Positions 25,047 to 33,207 of a stretch of 64,000 nucleotides of DNA are shown here, piece after piece. Both the position numbers and the translations under genes were made by a program. The stretch lies in assembly GCF_021272345.1 (NCBI RefSeq), contig NZ_JAJSDQ010000003.1, forward strand, positions 310,001 through 374,000, given 5' to 3'. The notes under the pieces were generated by a model. It did no database searches and was not told the origin of the DNA. It was given only the letters and a program-made list of their open reading frames with translations. The stretch comes from Ornithinimicrobium sediminis (GTDB lineage Bacteria; Actinomycetota; Actinomycetes; Actinomycetales; Dermatophilaceae). Numbering within the stretch: position 1 is the first letter of the stretch; each line of letters starts with the position of its first letter.

Positions 25047-25055
25047 AAGGTTGTA
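25038..25055. promoter_or_regulatory. Palindromic operator over the ArsR start (cassette 1)
   Basis: TACAACC at 25038-25044, spacer ATAA and GGTTGTA at 25049-25055 form a perfect 7-4-7 palindrome that includes the arsR start codon. It has the same TNCAA-N6-GGTTG layout as the operators of cassette 2. Confidence 0.7.
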
Positions 25056-25219
25056 CGTTAGACCCGCGGCCACGGCACAACCCCAGAGCCGCGGCGGCCC
25101 GCTGACCTGCGCAGCATCGCTTCGGCAGGCATGCACCGGAGGTCTCGCGCATCCTGGGGAAGGTCCCCACCCCTCCGGGTGAGCCGTGGACCGGACGACC
25201 ACCATTCGAGGAGAGACCG

Positions 25220-25561
25220 ATGCGCACGACAGCCGCCACGCCCGTCACGGTCTCGAGCGGGCATGGCGCCCGGAGCACGCAGGTGGGGCCTGAGCCGGCG
25301 CTGCGCCAGACCGTCGTAGCCCTCGCCGAGGGCCAAGGCACCGCGGGCCACGGTGAGGCGAGGCTCTATGTCATCCAGGGACGGGTGCGGCTCAGGACCG
25401 ACGGTCAGGGCTGGTCTGGCTCGACGGGTGACCTGCTCGTCGTGCCGCCCTCCCTCGCTGCCCGGGACGACTCGGCGGTGCGGCTCACCGTCGCCACGAT
25501 GGACACGCCGAGGCGGCGGGGTGTGCCGCGGTCGACACCGTCGAAGGTCACTCGACGGTGA
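25220..25561 (+). CDS. Small cupin-domain protein
   Basis: This 113-residue protein fits a single cupin barrel: LRQTVVALAEGQGTAGHGEA, then RLYVIQGRVRLRTDGQGWSG and GDLLVVPPSLAARDDSAVRL. The metal-binding His/Glu set is incomplete (GHGEA only), so it may be a sensor rather than an enzyme. GAGGAGAGACC precedes the ATG. Its 3' end overlaps the convergent monooxygenase gene by 14 bp. It could be a ligand- or stress-responsive partner of nearby redox genes, but this is inference. Confidence 0.7.
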   Translation: MRTTAATPVTVSSGHGARSTQVGPEPALRQTVVALAEGQGTAGHGEARLYVIQGRVRLRTDGQGWSGSTGDLLVVPPSLAARDDSAVRLTVATMDTPRRRGVPRSTPSKVTRR

Positions 25562-25868
25562 GCTCACCCATCTCGCCCCAGCCGTCGCCCTCGACCTTGT
25601 GGCTGACGATCTTGGGCGTGCGCACCAGCGCCTGCGGCATGTCCTTCATCGCCTGCTGGAAGTGCTCGCTCTGCACGTGAGGTCCTGCGCCCTCGTCGGT
25701 GAAGGCCTCGATGAGCACGAACTCGCGAGGGTTGTCGACGCTGCGGGACCACTCGAACCACAGGTTGCCCGGCTCGGCGCGGGTCTTCTCCGTGAAGTCG
25801 GACACGAGGTCCAGCCAGCGGTCGGTCCACTCGGGCTTGGTCTCGAACTTGACGTTGATGAGGATCAT
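25548..25868 (-). CDS. Antibiotic biosynthesis monooxygenase-type (ABM) protein
   Basis: This 106-residue ferredoxin-like ABM protein starts MILINVKFETKPEWTDRWLD and has EPGNLWFEWSRSVDNPREFV and EAFTDEGAGPHVQSEHFQQA, matching putative quinol monooxygenases of the YgiN/HmoA type. Cofactor-free oxygenation or heme-related roles are known in the family. It diverges from the IclR gene 111 bp away, and an AAAGG ribosome site precedes the ATG. Confidence 0.85.
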   Translation of the reverse strand: MILINVKFETKPEWTDRWLDLVSDFTEKTRAEPGNLWFEWSRSVDNPREFVLIEAFTDEGAGPHVQSEHFQQAMKDMPQALVRTPKIVSHKVEGDGWGEMGELTVE

Positions 25869-25979
25869 CGCGGGCCTTTCGGTGGGTCGTCGTGCGGCAC
25901 CGTCATGCTGTGCCGCCCGCTCGGTGCCCGTCAACCGCGAGCGGGTGCCGTCCGACCCGCGCCCCGGCATGATGGGGGT

Positions 25980-26753
25980 ATGCCGAACGACGACCGTCGC
26001 GGACCGGTGCAGCGGACCCTGGCGATCCTCGAGGTCGTCGCCGAGCGGGGTGGCGCGTCGGCCAAGGACATCGCGGAGGCCCTGGACCTGCCGCTGGCGA
26101 CGGTCTACCGGCTGGCCGCCGACCTGGTCGGTGAGGACTACCTCGTGCACATCCGGGACAAGCGACGCTACGAGCTGGGCTACAAGCTGCACCGGCTCGG
26201 CTTGTCCCTGCATCACCAGATCGGCCTGTCCCGCGGGGTCCGCGACCAGGTGGTGAGGCTGCACGAGGACACCGGGCTCGCGGCATACCTGGCCATCCAC
26301 CGTGGCGCCGAGCTCGTCGTGGTGCTCGTCGTCGACTCGCCGCGGTGCCCCCGTCTGCGGCCCATCAGGTTCGGCTTCCACGAGGCCCCGCACGCCACCG
26401 CCTTCGGCAAGCTGCTGCTCAGCGAGCTGCACGACGAGCAGCGCCGCGTGCATGTAGGCCGGCACGGCATGAGGGCGATGACCCCGCACACCATCACCGA
26501 CTACGACCAGCTGTGCGCACACCTGCGCGCCGTGGCGCTGGAGGGCGTCGCCTGGGAGTTCGAGGAGTTCCTCGAGGGGTCGGCGTGCGCGTCGGCACCC
26601 GTGCGCGGCGACGGCTCGCTGCTGCTCGGGTCGGTCGCCGTGTCCGCACCTGCACACCGTCTGCGTGCGCCCGACGAGCGGCTGGCCGACCAGTTGCGGC
26701 AGGCGGCCTCGCGGCTGAGCCAGCACTTCCGCACCGGCGCCACGGTGGCGTGA
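25980..26753 (+). CDS. IclR family transcriptional regulator
   Basis: This 257-residue regulator has an N-terminal winged helix (VQRTLAILEVVAERGGASAK, DIAEALDLPLATVYRLAADL) and a GAF-like effector domain with DTGLAAYLAIHRGAELVVVL, GFHEAPHATAFGKLLLSELH and ACASAPVRGDGSLLLGSVAV. It lies between the ABM gene and the two-subunit GMC dehydrogenase, 118 bp upstream of the latter, so it is the natural candidate to regulate both. The effector is probably a small carboxylate or aromatic compound, as in other IclR members. Confidence 0.88.
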   Translation: MPNDDRRGPVQRTLAILEVVAERGGASAKDIAEALDLPLATVYRLAADLVGEDYLVHIRDKRRYELGYKLHRLGLSLHHQIGLSRGVRDQVVRLHEDTGLAAYLAIHRGAELVVVLVVDSPRCPRLRPIRFGFHEAPHATAFGKLLLSELHDEQRRVHVGRHGMRAMTPHTITDYDQLCAHLRAVALEGVAWEFEEFLEGSACASAPVRGDGSLLLGSVAVSAPAHRLRAPDERLADQLRQAASRLSQHFRTGATVA

Positions 26754-26870
26754 GGCGCGCCGCAGAAAAAGCTTCGGGACTTCTCACTGCCTGAGAACGA
26801 CCGTTGGCCTCGGAGGGGCGATCTCCTACCGTGGCGGCACACCGGCAACGTCGCCGACGCAGGAGGAGCC

Positions 26871-27431
26871 ATGGCCCAGACCCGTGAACCGCAGCCCACC
26901 AAGGAACCCACCGACCTCCAGGTCGACACCAGCGGGCCGGACCAGGGGCCGGTGCCCACCGAGGAGGCGAAGCGCACCGACCGCGGTCACCGGATCCTCA
27001 CCCGGCTCCTGCAGGTGGCCTACCCGCACGACTCCCTGCCCGACGGCCCCTACGAGCGCACGGCCACGGCGGTCCAGGAGGCGGCGCTCGCGGAGGCGGG
27101 TGACGAGCGGGCGCTCCAGTTGGGCCTCGACGGTCTCGACCTGGCCGCAGGCGGCGACTTCCTGTCGGCCGACGACGCCACCGCCGAGCAGCTGCTGCGC
27201 GACCGTGCGGACGACTACTTCTTCCGCTTCGTGCGCAGCGTCGCGGTCGTCGCGCTCTACGACGACCACGAGGTATGGGGTGTGCTCGGCTACGAGGGAG
27301 CGTCCTTCGACCAGGGGGGCTACCTCCACAGAGGCTTCGACGACCTGGACTGGCTGCCGGACCCACGCATCGAGGAGTACGACGGCGAGCCGCGGGTCGA
27401 GCTCGTCACGGACGAGGGAGAGAGCGCATGA
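26871..27431 (+). CDS. Gluconate 2-dehydrogenase subunit 3-like protein
   Basis: This 186-residue protein resembles the small subunit of membrane-associated GMC dehydrogenases (DUF/PF13618 group): HRILTRLLQVAYPHDSLPDG, LGLDGLDLAAGGDFLSADDA and YFFRFVRSVAVVALYDDHEV followed by VLGYEGASFDQGGYL. The first 40 residues are acidic and look unstructured; no Tat signal is obvious. It overlaps the GMC gene start (ATGA), so the two products likely form one complex. No cytochrome subunit is encoded next to it. Confidence 0.78.
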   Translation: MAQTREPQPTKEPTDLQVDTSGPDQGPVPTEEAKRTDRGHRILTRLLQVAYPHDSLPDGPYERTATAVQEAALAEAGDERALQLGLDGLDLAAGGDFLSADDATAEQLLRDRADDYFFRFVRSVAVVALYDDHEVWGVLGYEGASFDQGGYLHRGFDDLDWLPDPRIEEYDGEPRVELVTDEGESA

Positions 27432-29023
27432 CCGCGACGGACAGCACGCAGACCCACGGCGCACCGATCGAGCACAGCGACCCCGTGGTCGTGGTCGTCG
27501 GCTCCGGAGCCGGCGGGGGGACGGTCGCCCACGAGCTGACCACCAAGGGCGTCAAGTGCGTGGTGCTGGAGGCCGGTCCCTACCTGACCCAGGACGACTG
27601 GGTCAACGACGAGTGGGAGGCCTTCGGCCAGATGGCCTGGCTCGACATGCGCACGACCTCGGGTGGTTGGCGCATCACCCGTGACTTCCCGAACCTGCCG
27701 GCCTGGATCGTCAAGGCCGTCGGTGGCACGACCACGCACTGGTCCGGTGCGACCCCGCGGTTCATGGCCCACGAGTTCAAGGCCCGCTCGACCTACGGCG
27801 ACATCCCCGGTGCCAACCTGCTCGACTGGCCGATCGGCCTGGAGGACCTCGCGCCCTACTACGACCGCGCCGAGAAGGCGATGGGCTCGACCCACCGGCA
27901 CGGCCGCCCGCCGATGCCGGCCAACAACAACTACAAGGTGTTCGCCAACGGCGCCGAGCGCATCGGCTACAAGCACTATGCGACGGGGCCGTACGGCACC
28001 AACGCCGAGCCCTACGACGGCCGCCCCGCCAGCGTCCAGGACGGCTTCAACTTCCAGGGCGACAAGTCGGGCGCGAAGTGGTCGACCCTGGTGCGCGAGA
28101 TCCCGCGGGCCCTCGAGACCGGCAACCTCGACCTGCGGCCCAACTGCCACGCGGTCAGGATCACCCACGGCTCCGACGGCAAGGTCGACGCGGTGGAGTA
28201 CCTCGACGGGCAGGGCAACCTGCACAAGCAGGCGGCCCGCGTGGTGTGCGTCGCCGGCAACTCGATCGAGACGCCGCGGCTGCTCCTGATGAGCGCCTCG
28301 GCGGAGCACCCCGACGGACTGGCCAACTCCTCGGGCCAGGTGGGCCGCAACTACATGCGCCACCTGACCGGCACCGCATACGCCAGGTTCGACAAGCCCG
28401 TCCGCATGTACCGCGGTGAGACGATGGCAGGCATCATCGCCGACGAGGCCAGGCACGACACCCGGCGCGGCTTCGCCGGGGGCTTCTACCTGGAGACCCT
28501 GTCGCTGGGCCCGGCCTTCCTGGCAAGCTTCCTCGAGCCCGGAGCCTGGGGCCGGGAGTTCACCTCGTGGCTGGACGCCTACGAGAACCTCGCCGGCATG
28601 TGGATCGTCGGTGAGGACATGCCGCAGGCGAGCAACCGCATCACGCTCAACCACGACGTCAAGGACCAGCACGGGCTGCCGGTGCCCAACGTCCACTTCA
28701 GCGACCACGCCAACGACGTGGCGATGCGCACCTACGCCTACGGCCAGGCCGACCAGCTCTACGGCGCCGTCGACGCGCTCGCGGTGCACCACACCCCGCC
28801 CTACCCGGCGACCCACAACCTCGGCACCTGCAGGATGAGCGCCGACCCGACCGACGGTGTGCTGGACCGCTGGGGCCGGGCGCACGACGTGCCCAACCTC
28901 TACGTGAGCGACGGCTCGGTCATGACCACGGGCGCAGCGGCCAACCCCACGCTCACGATCGTGGCGCTGGCGATGCGGCAGGCAGAGCACCTGCTCGAGG
29001 AGATGGGCAGGGGCACCCTCTGA
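27428..29023 (+). CDS. GMC family FAD-dependent oxidoreductase
   Basis: This 531-residue flavoenzyme has the N-terminal FAD motif VVVVGSGAGGGTVAHELTTK at about residue 20. Further motifs are AVGGTTTHWSGATPRF and GNSIETPRLLLMSAS, and the C-terminal signature is HNLGTCRMSADPTDGVL plus GSVMTTGAAANPTLTIVALA. This matches the large subunit of gluconate/choline-type dehydrogenases. Substrate is probably a sugar acid or alcohol; the electron acceptor could be menaquinone via the small subunit. It ends 15 bp from the convergent FMN reductase gene. An IclR gene upstream suggests substrate induction. Confidence 0.9.
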   Translation: MTATDSTQTHGAPIEHSDPVVVVVGSGAGGGTVAHELTTKGVKCVVLEAGPYLTQDDWVNDEWEAFGQMAWLDMRTTSGGWRITRDFPNLPAWIVKAVGGTTTHWSGATPRFMAHEFKARSTYGDIPGANLLDWPIGLEDLAPYYDRAEKAMGSTHRHGRPPMPANNNYKVFANGAERIGYKHYATGPYGTNAEPYDGRPASVQDGFNFQGDKSGAKWSTLVREIPRALETGNLDLRPNCHAVRITHGSDGKVDAVEYLDGQGNLHKQAARVVCVAGNSIETPRLLLMSASAEHPDGLANSSGQVGRNYMRHLTGTAYARFDKPVRMYRGETMAGIIADEARHDTRRGFAGGFYLETLSLGPAFLASFLEPGAWGREFTSWLDAYENLAGMWIVGEDMPQASNRITLNHDVKDQHGLPVPNVHFSDHANDVAMRTYAYGQADQLYGAVDALAVHHTPPYPATHNLGTCRMSADPTDGVLDRWGRAHDVPNLYVSDGSVMTTGAAANPTLTIVALAMRQAEHLLEEMGRGTL

Positions 29024-29038
29024 GCGGGCGCCGGCGTC

Positions 29039-29602
29039 TCAGCGCAGGGTCCGCAGGGCTCCCGCCCAGCGCTCGGTCTGATCCAGCATGGTCTGCAGGT
29101 TGCGTGCCTGGAAGTCGCGCGGGGTCATCCGGCTGAAGTCCGCCATGTCGTCGTAGATCGAGACGGACACCTGGGCCCGCACCGTGGCGACCTGCAGCTC
29201 GCCCAGGACGAGCTTGAGCTGCTCCGCGGCGCGGAGGCCGCCCGAGCTGCCGTAGCAGACGATGCCGGCTGCCTTGTCGTTCCACTCGGCGTACAGGAAG
29301 TCCAGGGCGTTCTTGAGCTGGCCGGGGATGCCGCGGTTGTACTCCGGCGTCACGAAGACGAAGCCGTCGTATCCCGTGACCTTCTCCGACCACGCACGGG
29401 TGTGCTCCTGGGTGTAGTTGCCCGAGGACGCCGGCTCGGGCTCGTCGAGGTTGGGCAGGTCCTCCTCGGCGAGGTCGACCAGGTCGTAGGTGACGCCGGC
29501 GCGTTGCTGCGTGCCGGCATACACCCACTCCGCGACGGCGGGGCCGACCCGTTCGGGACGACTGGAGGCGATGACGACGGCGATCCGCAGTGGTGGGTTC
29601 AT
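29039..29602 (-). CDS. NADPH-dependent FMN reductase
   Basis: This 187-residue flavodoxin-fold enzyme has RIAVVIASSRPERVGPAVAE at the FMN phosphate loop, FVFVTPEYNRGIPGQLKNAL (the family signature) and GIVCYGSSGGLRAAEQLKLV. It should reduce FMN or quinones/azo dyes using NADPH. TAGGAGC lies before the ATG. Convergent with the GMC gene and divergent from the HNH gene. Not obviously coupled to SfnG, which has its own reductase. Confidence 0.9.
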   Translation of the reverse strand: MNPPLRIAVVIASSRPERVGPAVAEWVYAGTQQRAGVTYDLVDLAEEDLPNLDEPEPASSGNYTQEHTRAWSEKVTGYDGFVFVTPEYNRGIPGQLKNALDFLYAEWNDKAAGIVCYGSSGGLRAAEQLKLVLGELQVATVRAQVSVSIYDDMADFSRMTPRDFQARNLQTMLDQTERWAGALRTLR

Positions 29603-29822
29603 GGCGGGGGCTCCTAGGGTCCGGGGGTCCTCATTGTGACCCGGGCCTCTCTCCTGCCCGTGGTCCGGGGCTCAGGGAGGGAACGGCGACGGGTATGTCG
29701 TACGTGTGTTCTACGTTTGTCCCATGGTCTCGCCGGGCGAGATGGGCGGCGGGACCGTGTGACGGCGAGACCGTGACACGGCGGGACCGTGGGACGACGT
29801 GGAGAGGCAGGACAGGGGAGAC

Positions 29823-32106
29823 ATGGCGACGGCGGTGGTGACGGGCACACGGGAGAACGACGTCGGCCGTGAGGTCCGGGAGGGCGTCCCGGGTGACGGC
29901 AGGCATCGTGATGAGGACTGGGAGCCGAGCTGGCTGGGTCTGGGCGACCGGGATGTCGTCGAGGATGTCGACGATGCCCTGTGGCACGACTCCGAGACCT
30001 CGGGGCTGTCCGAGGTGCCGGGGGCACTGGGGCGGGTCGCTCACGGCCTGGGCACCCTGGGGCTGGCACCCGAGGTGGTCGAGGACCTGCTGTCGCTGCT
30101 CACGGGCGCGGCAGCGCACCGTGCTGCCCGGCGAGAGCAAGGTGCCCAGGGCGTGGTCCTGCCGTCCCAGGAGGTGGTCACCGATGACGAGCTCGTCCGG
30201 GCCGCGTCTGCGGTCCGCCGGGTGCAGGGGTTCGCCGAGGCTGTCGCCGTCTCGGTGTGCAGGTCCCTGACGGAGCGAGCAGGGCAGGACCTGCTGGCGC
30301 GCAAGGGCGCGACGGTGCCCGACGAGCTGTCGGCCGGCGCACGGGAGCGCTGGCGTGCCAAGACCAAGTCTGCGGTCGCGCACGAGCTGAGCGTCGCCAC
30401 CGGACACACCCTCTGGCGGACCCGCTCGCTCGTCTGCTTCGCTGCTGCACCTCGGGTCGCCGCCGCCCCGGTGGAGGCGGCGCTGCGCCGCGGTGTGACC
30501 CACTGGCGGGCGGTCGACCTGTGGTGGTCCCGCTGCCGGAGGATGGACGTGGCCGATGCGACCGCTGTGGCCGAGGAGGTGTTCGGTCCCCTCCTGGACC
30601 ATCCGGTCCCCGACGACCCTCAGGGCACAGCCCTTCAGGAGAGCCTGCGGCGTGAGTCCTGGGCCGAGTTCAGGCGAAGGCTGGACCGTGAGGTGGTCCG
30701 TGTCGATGGCGCGGACTCCACAGCGGCCAGGAAGCGGCGCCGGGCTGCGGTGGAGACCCGTGGCGTCTCGACGGAGCTCTACGACGACGGTCTGAGCTGC
30801 CTCAAGATCACCGGCTCCACGGAGGCTGTCGTCGGTGCCGCCGACCGCATCGAGACCATCGCACGACGGGCGCGGGCTGCGGGGGACCCCCGGCCACAGC
30901 ACCACATCAGAGCCGACACCGCCATGGCTCTGCTCGTGCACGGGACCCTGCCGCTGCCCGATGCGCAGGTCCCGTCTCACCGAGGCGCTGACACCTCCTG
31001 TGACGAGGACCAGAGGCCGCGGCCAGGTGCCTCGTGCCCGGGCGACGAGCCGCTCGTGGGTGTCCCCCAAGAGGTGTCGCGCATCATCAGCGGGCTGCCC
31101 GCGACGCGCGTCGAGCTCGTGATGCCCCTCTCCGCGCTTCACCTCATGCCGTCTGCACCCCGACCGAGGCGGGGCGGTGCCGCCGGTGCCGCGGGTGCTG
31201 CCGGTGTGGACGACGAGGGTGAGGGTGAGGGCAGCGACAGAGGGTCCGTGGCGGAGCTGTCGGGGCACGGCTTCATCAGCGCCGAGCACGCAAGGGAGCT
31301 CCTGCTGGCTCCCGGCACCACCGTCCACCGGATCCTGACCGATCCCGCGGATGGCCGGGTGGTCGAGCGCTCCACCACCGCCTACCGTCCTGACAGACAG
31401 ATGACAGAGCAGGTCAGAGCCGTGGACCGGGTCTGCCGGGCGCCAGGGTGCCTGGTGCCGGCCCGACGGTGCGACCTCGACCACGAGCACCCCTTCAATG
31501 CAGGCGGGACGACGTCCGAGAGCAACTTCAGCCTCAAGCATCGCGCACACCACGCGCTGAAGACCGAGGGCTTCTGGGCCACCGTCATCGACGCCACGCG
31601 CACCGTCACCTGGCGGACCCTGTTCGGCCGGGTCTACTCGACCAGGCCTCATGACTACCGGCAGTACGACACCGTCCTGCGCCCGGCCGGCGTCGCCGCA
31701 CACGCGACCCGTGGAGCAGTCGCACCCGAACCGGTCGCATCTGGCGACGACGCCTGGGGAGGTATCGACCCCGGCGGTGTCACGGACGGGGACCTGCGCA
31801 GCCGGCTGGTCTACGCGGCGCTGTCCTCCCGCGCAGGCCAGGACCGCTGGCTCGAAGCCCTGGACGACCACGACGAGCACGCAGACTGCCTGGACGGCAG
31901 GCGTCGACCGGCCGCTCAGGGTGTTCCACACCATGGGTGCGCACCGACGCAGCGGGCCGCCGCCGGGTCAGCCGACCCCGGAGCAGATCCTGAACCCGAC
32001 GCCGATGCCGATGCCGATGCCGATGAAGTCGCCGACGCCGACAGGTCGGACCGTCGCGGCCACGCCTCGATGGGCAGCGGACGACGCCGGCCCGCCGCCG
32101 TTCTGA
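29823..32106 (+). CDS. DUF222/HNH endonuclease-domain protein, probable frameshift
   Basis: The intact frame from ATG 29823 (GGGGAGAC before it) encodes a DUF222 region (residues 60-430, with RRVQGFAEAVAVSVCRSLTE and SVATGHTLWRTRSLVCF). An HNH domain follows near 530-590: VDRVCRAPGCLVPARRCDLD, HEHPFNAGGTTSESNFSLKH and RAHHALKTEG. Such proteins are numerous in actinobacteria; mobility or recombination roles are suspected but unproven. The uninterrupted frame continues to 32171, overlapping the next gene's end. The adjacent frame holds RPLRVFHTMGAHRRSGPPPG and GPPPF ending at 32106, which resembles the usual tail, so a one-base indel near 31910 is likely. Confidence 0.8.
32001..32024. repeat. 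Hexanucleotide simple repeat
   Basis: Four perfect copies of GCCGAT lie in the 3' part of the HNH gene, followed by imperfect GCCGAC copies up to 32042. They encode either Asp-Ala or Met-Pro runs depending on frame. Confidence 0.8.
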
Positions 32107-32119
32107 GGAGCGAGCCCCC

Positions 32120-32461
32120 TCAGCTGAGCGTGGCTCGCGCCCGGATGGTGCGGGGCCTGCTGAGCAGGTAGGCGACGGCAACGATGCCGACGACGGCCAG
32201 GATCCGGTTCAGGTCGATCGCCGGTTCCCAGCGCACCTGTCCGTTGCGGATGACATAGGCACCGGCGGGGCGTGCGTGCAGGCCGAACCCGGCGCCCTCA
32301 CCCTCCTGGTCCGAGCTGTCGTGCCCGCCCCCGCCCCCGCCCCCACCGGCGACTCGCGCCGCGGTGATGATGGTGGTTCCGTCCTTCTCGTAGGGCTCGC
32401 CGAACACCCTCCGCACCGTGATCGAGTCCTGGGCAGCGCCCAGCATGTCGGTGACCTTCAT
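32120..32461 (-). CDS. GerW/YtfJ family protein
   Basis: This 113-residue protein matches the GerW (YtfJ) family: MLGAAQDSITVRRVFGEPYE, KDGTTIITAARVAGGGGGGG, then HARPAGAYVIRNGQVRWEPA and AIDLNRILAVVGIVAVAYLL. In Bacillus the relative aids spore germination, but close homologues are widespread in non-sporulating actinobacteria with unknown role. GAGGAGGAACC precedes the ATG. A C-terminal helix (residues 85-105) may anchor it to the membrane. It diverges from the Hcp-like gene 214 bp away. Confidence 0.85.
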   Translation of the reverse strand: MKVTDMLGAAQDSITVRRVFGEPYEKDGTTIITAARVAGGGGGGGGHDSSDQEGEGAGFGLHARPAGAYVIRNGQVRWEPAIDLNRILAVVGIVAVAYLLSRPRTIRARATLS

Positions 32462-32675
32462 GGTTCCTCCTCGTGGCAGCCCGGGGTGGGCGGCCCTCCC
32501 TCTCGACGCTAGCGACGGGTCGCCCGGGTCGACAGGGCCGGAAGTCCCCCTGGCGCCGGAATGGGCGTCGGAGGTCTCTTGCGGGGGTGGGTCCGGGTGC
32601 GGTCTGATGGGTGGATCAGTGGCAGCTGCTTCCTGCAGGCGGCCGGCCACACCGCCCAGCGGAGAGGCATGCCTG

Positions 32676-33140
32676 ATGGCCGTCCAGGGTTTCCTCAAGG
32701 TTCCCGACATCCCGGGTGAGAGCACCAGCAAGGACCACGAGGACGAGATCGACGTGGTGGCTCTGTCCTTCGGCATGGGAGTCCCGGCCTCCTCCGCGAC
32801 CGAGCCCCGCAGCGGCCGGGTCCAGCTCCAACCGTTGATGGTGACCAAGCACTACGACCGCTCCTCGCCCTACCTCAAGAGGGCGTTGTTCGACAACGTG
32901 GTGTTCCCCGAGGTCGTCCTCACCGTCTCGCAGGCGCTGTCCTGGGGCCGTGGGCGTCCGGGAGACCGCGGCGACTACCTGGTGGTGACGTTGACCGGTG
33001 CCTCGGTCATGAGCTACGACCTGGTGCCCGCCGAGGGCCTGGACCAGCTCGAGGAGCGTCTCGCCTTCGGCTACCGCAGCATCACCTTCACCTACCACGG
33101 GGAGCACGAGACGGTGCTGGATCCGTCGCAGAACACCTGA
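32676..33140 (+). CDS. Solitary Hcp-like (type VI tube) protein
   Basis: This 154-residue protein has the Hcp fold pattern: MAVQGFLKVPDIPGESTSKD at the N-terminus, then DEIDVVALSFGMGVPASSAT, VQLQPLMVTKHYDRSSPYLK and GDYLVVTLTGASVMSYDLVP. Hcp forms stacked hexameric rings in type VI secretion, but no other type VI or contractile-injection gene is in the window. In actinobacteria Hcp-like proteins are often orphans. GGAGAGG lies 8 bp before the ATG. Ring formation and secretion are unproven here. Confidence 0.8.
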   Translation: MAVQGFLKVPDIPGESTSKDHEDEIDVVALSFGMGVPASSATEPRSGRVQLQPLMVTKHYDRSSPYLKRALFDNVVFPEVVLTVSQALSWGRGRPGDRGDYLVVTLTGASVMSYDLVPAEGLDQLEERLAFGYRSITFTYHGEHETVLDPSQNT

Positions 33141-33207
33141 GGGCCGGTGGCATTCAAAGGTCCGGGTGGACGCTGCCCGCACCGGGCACGGGCGCGACGA
33201 CCGACAC

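Noticed and set aside
29823-32106. HNH protein as a homing or mobile element
   Set aside because: DUF222-HNH proteins are ordinary chromosomal genes in actinobacteria. No intron, inverted repeats or target duplication are visible.
32120-33140. Sporulation or type VI locus
   Set aside because: GerW-family and Hcp-like proteins occur without sporulation or secretion systems, and no other genes of either system are here.
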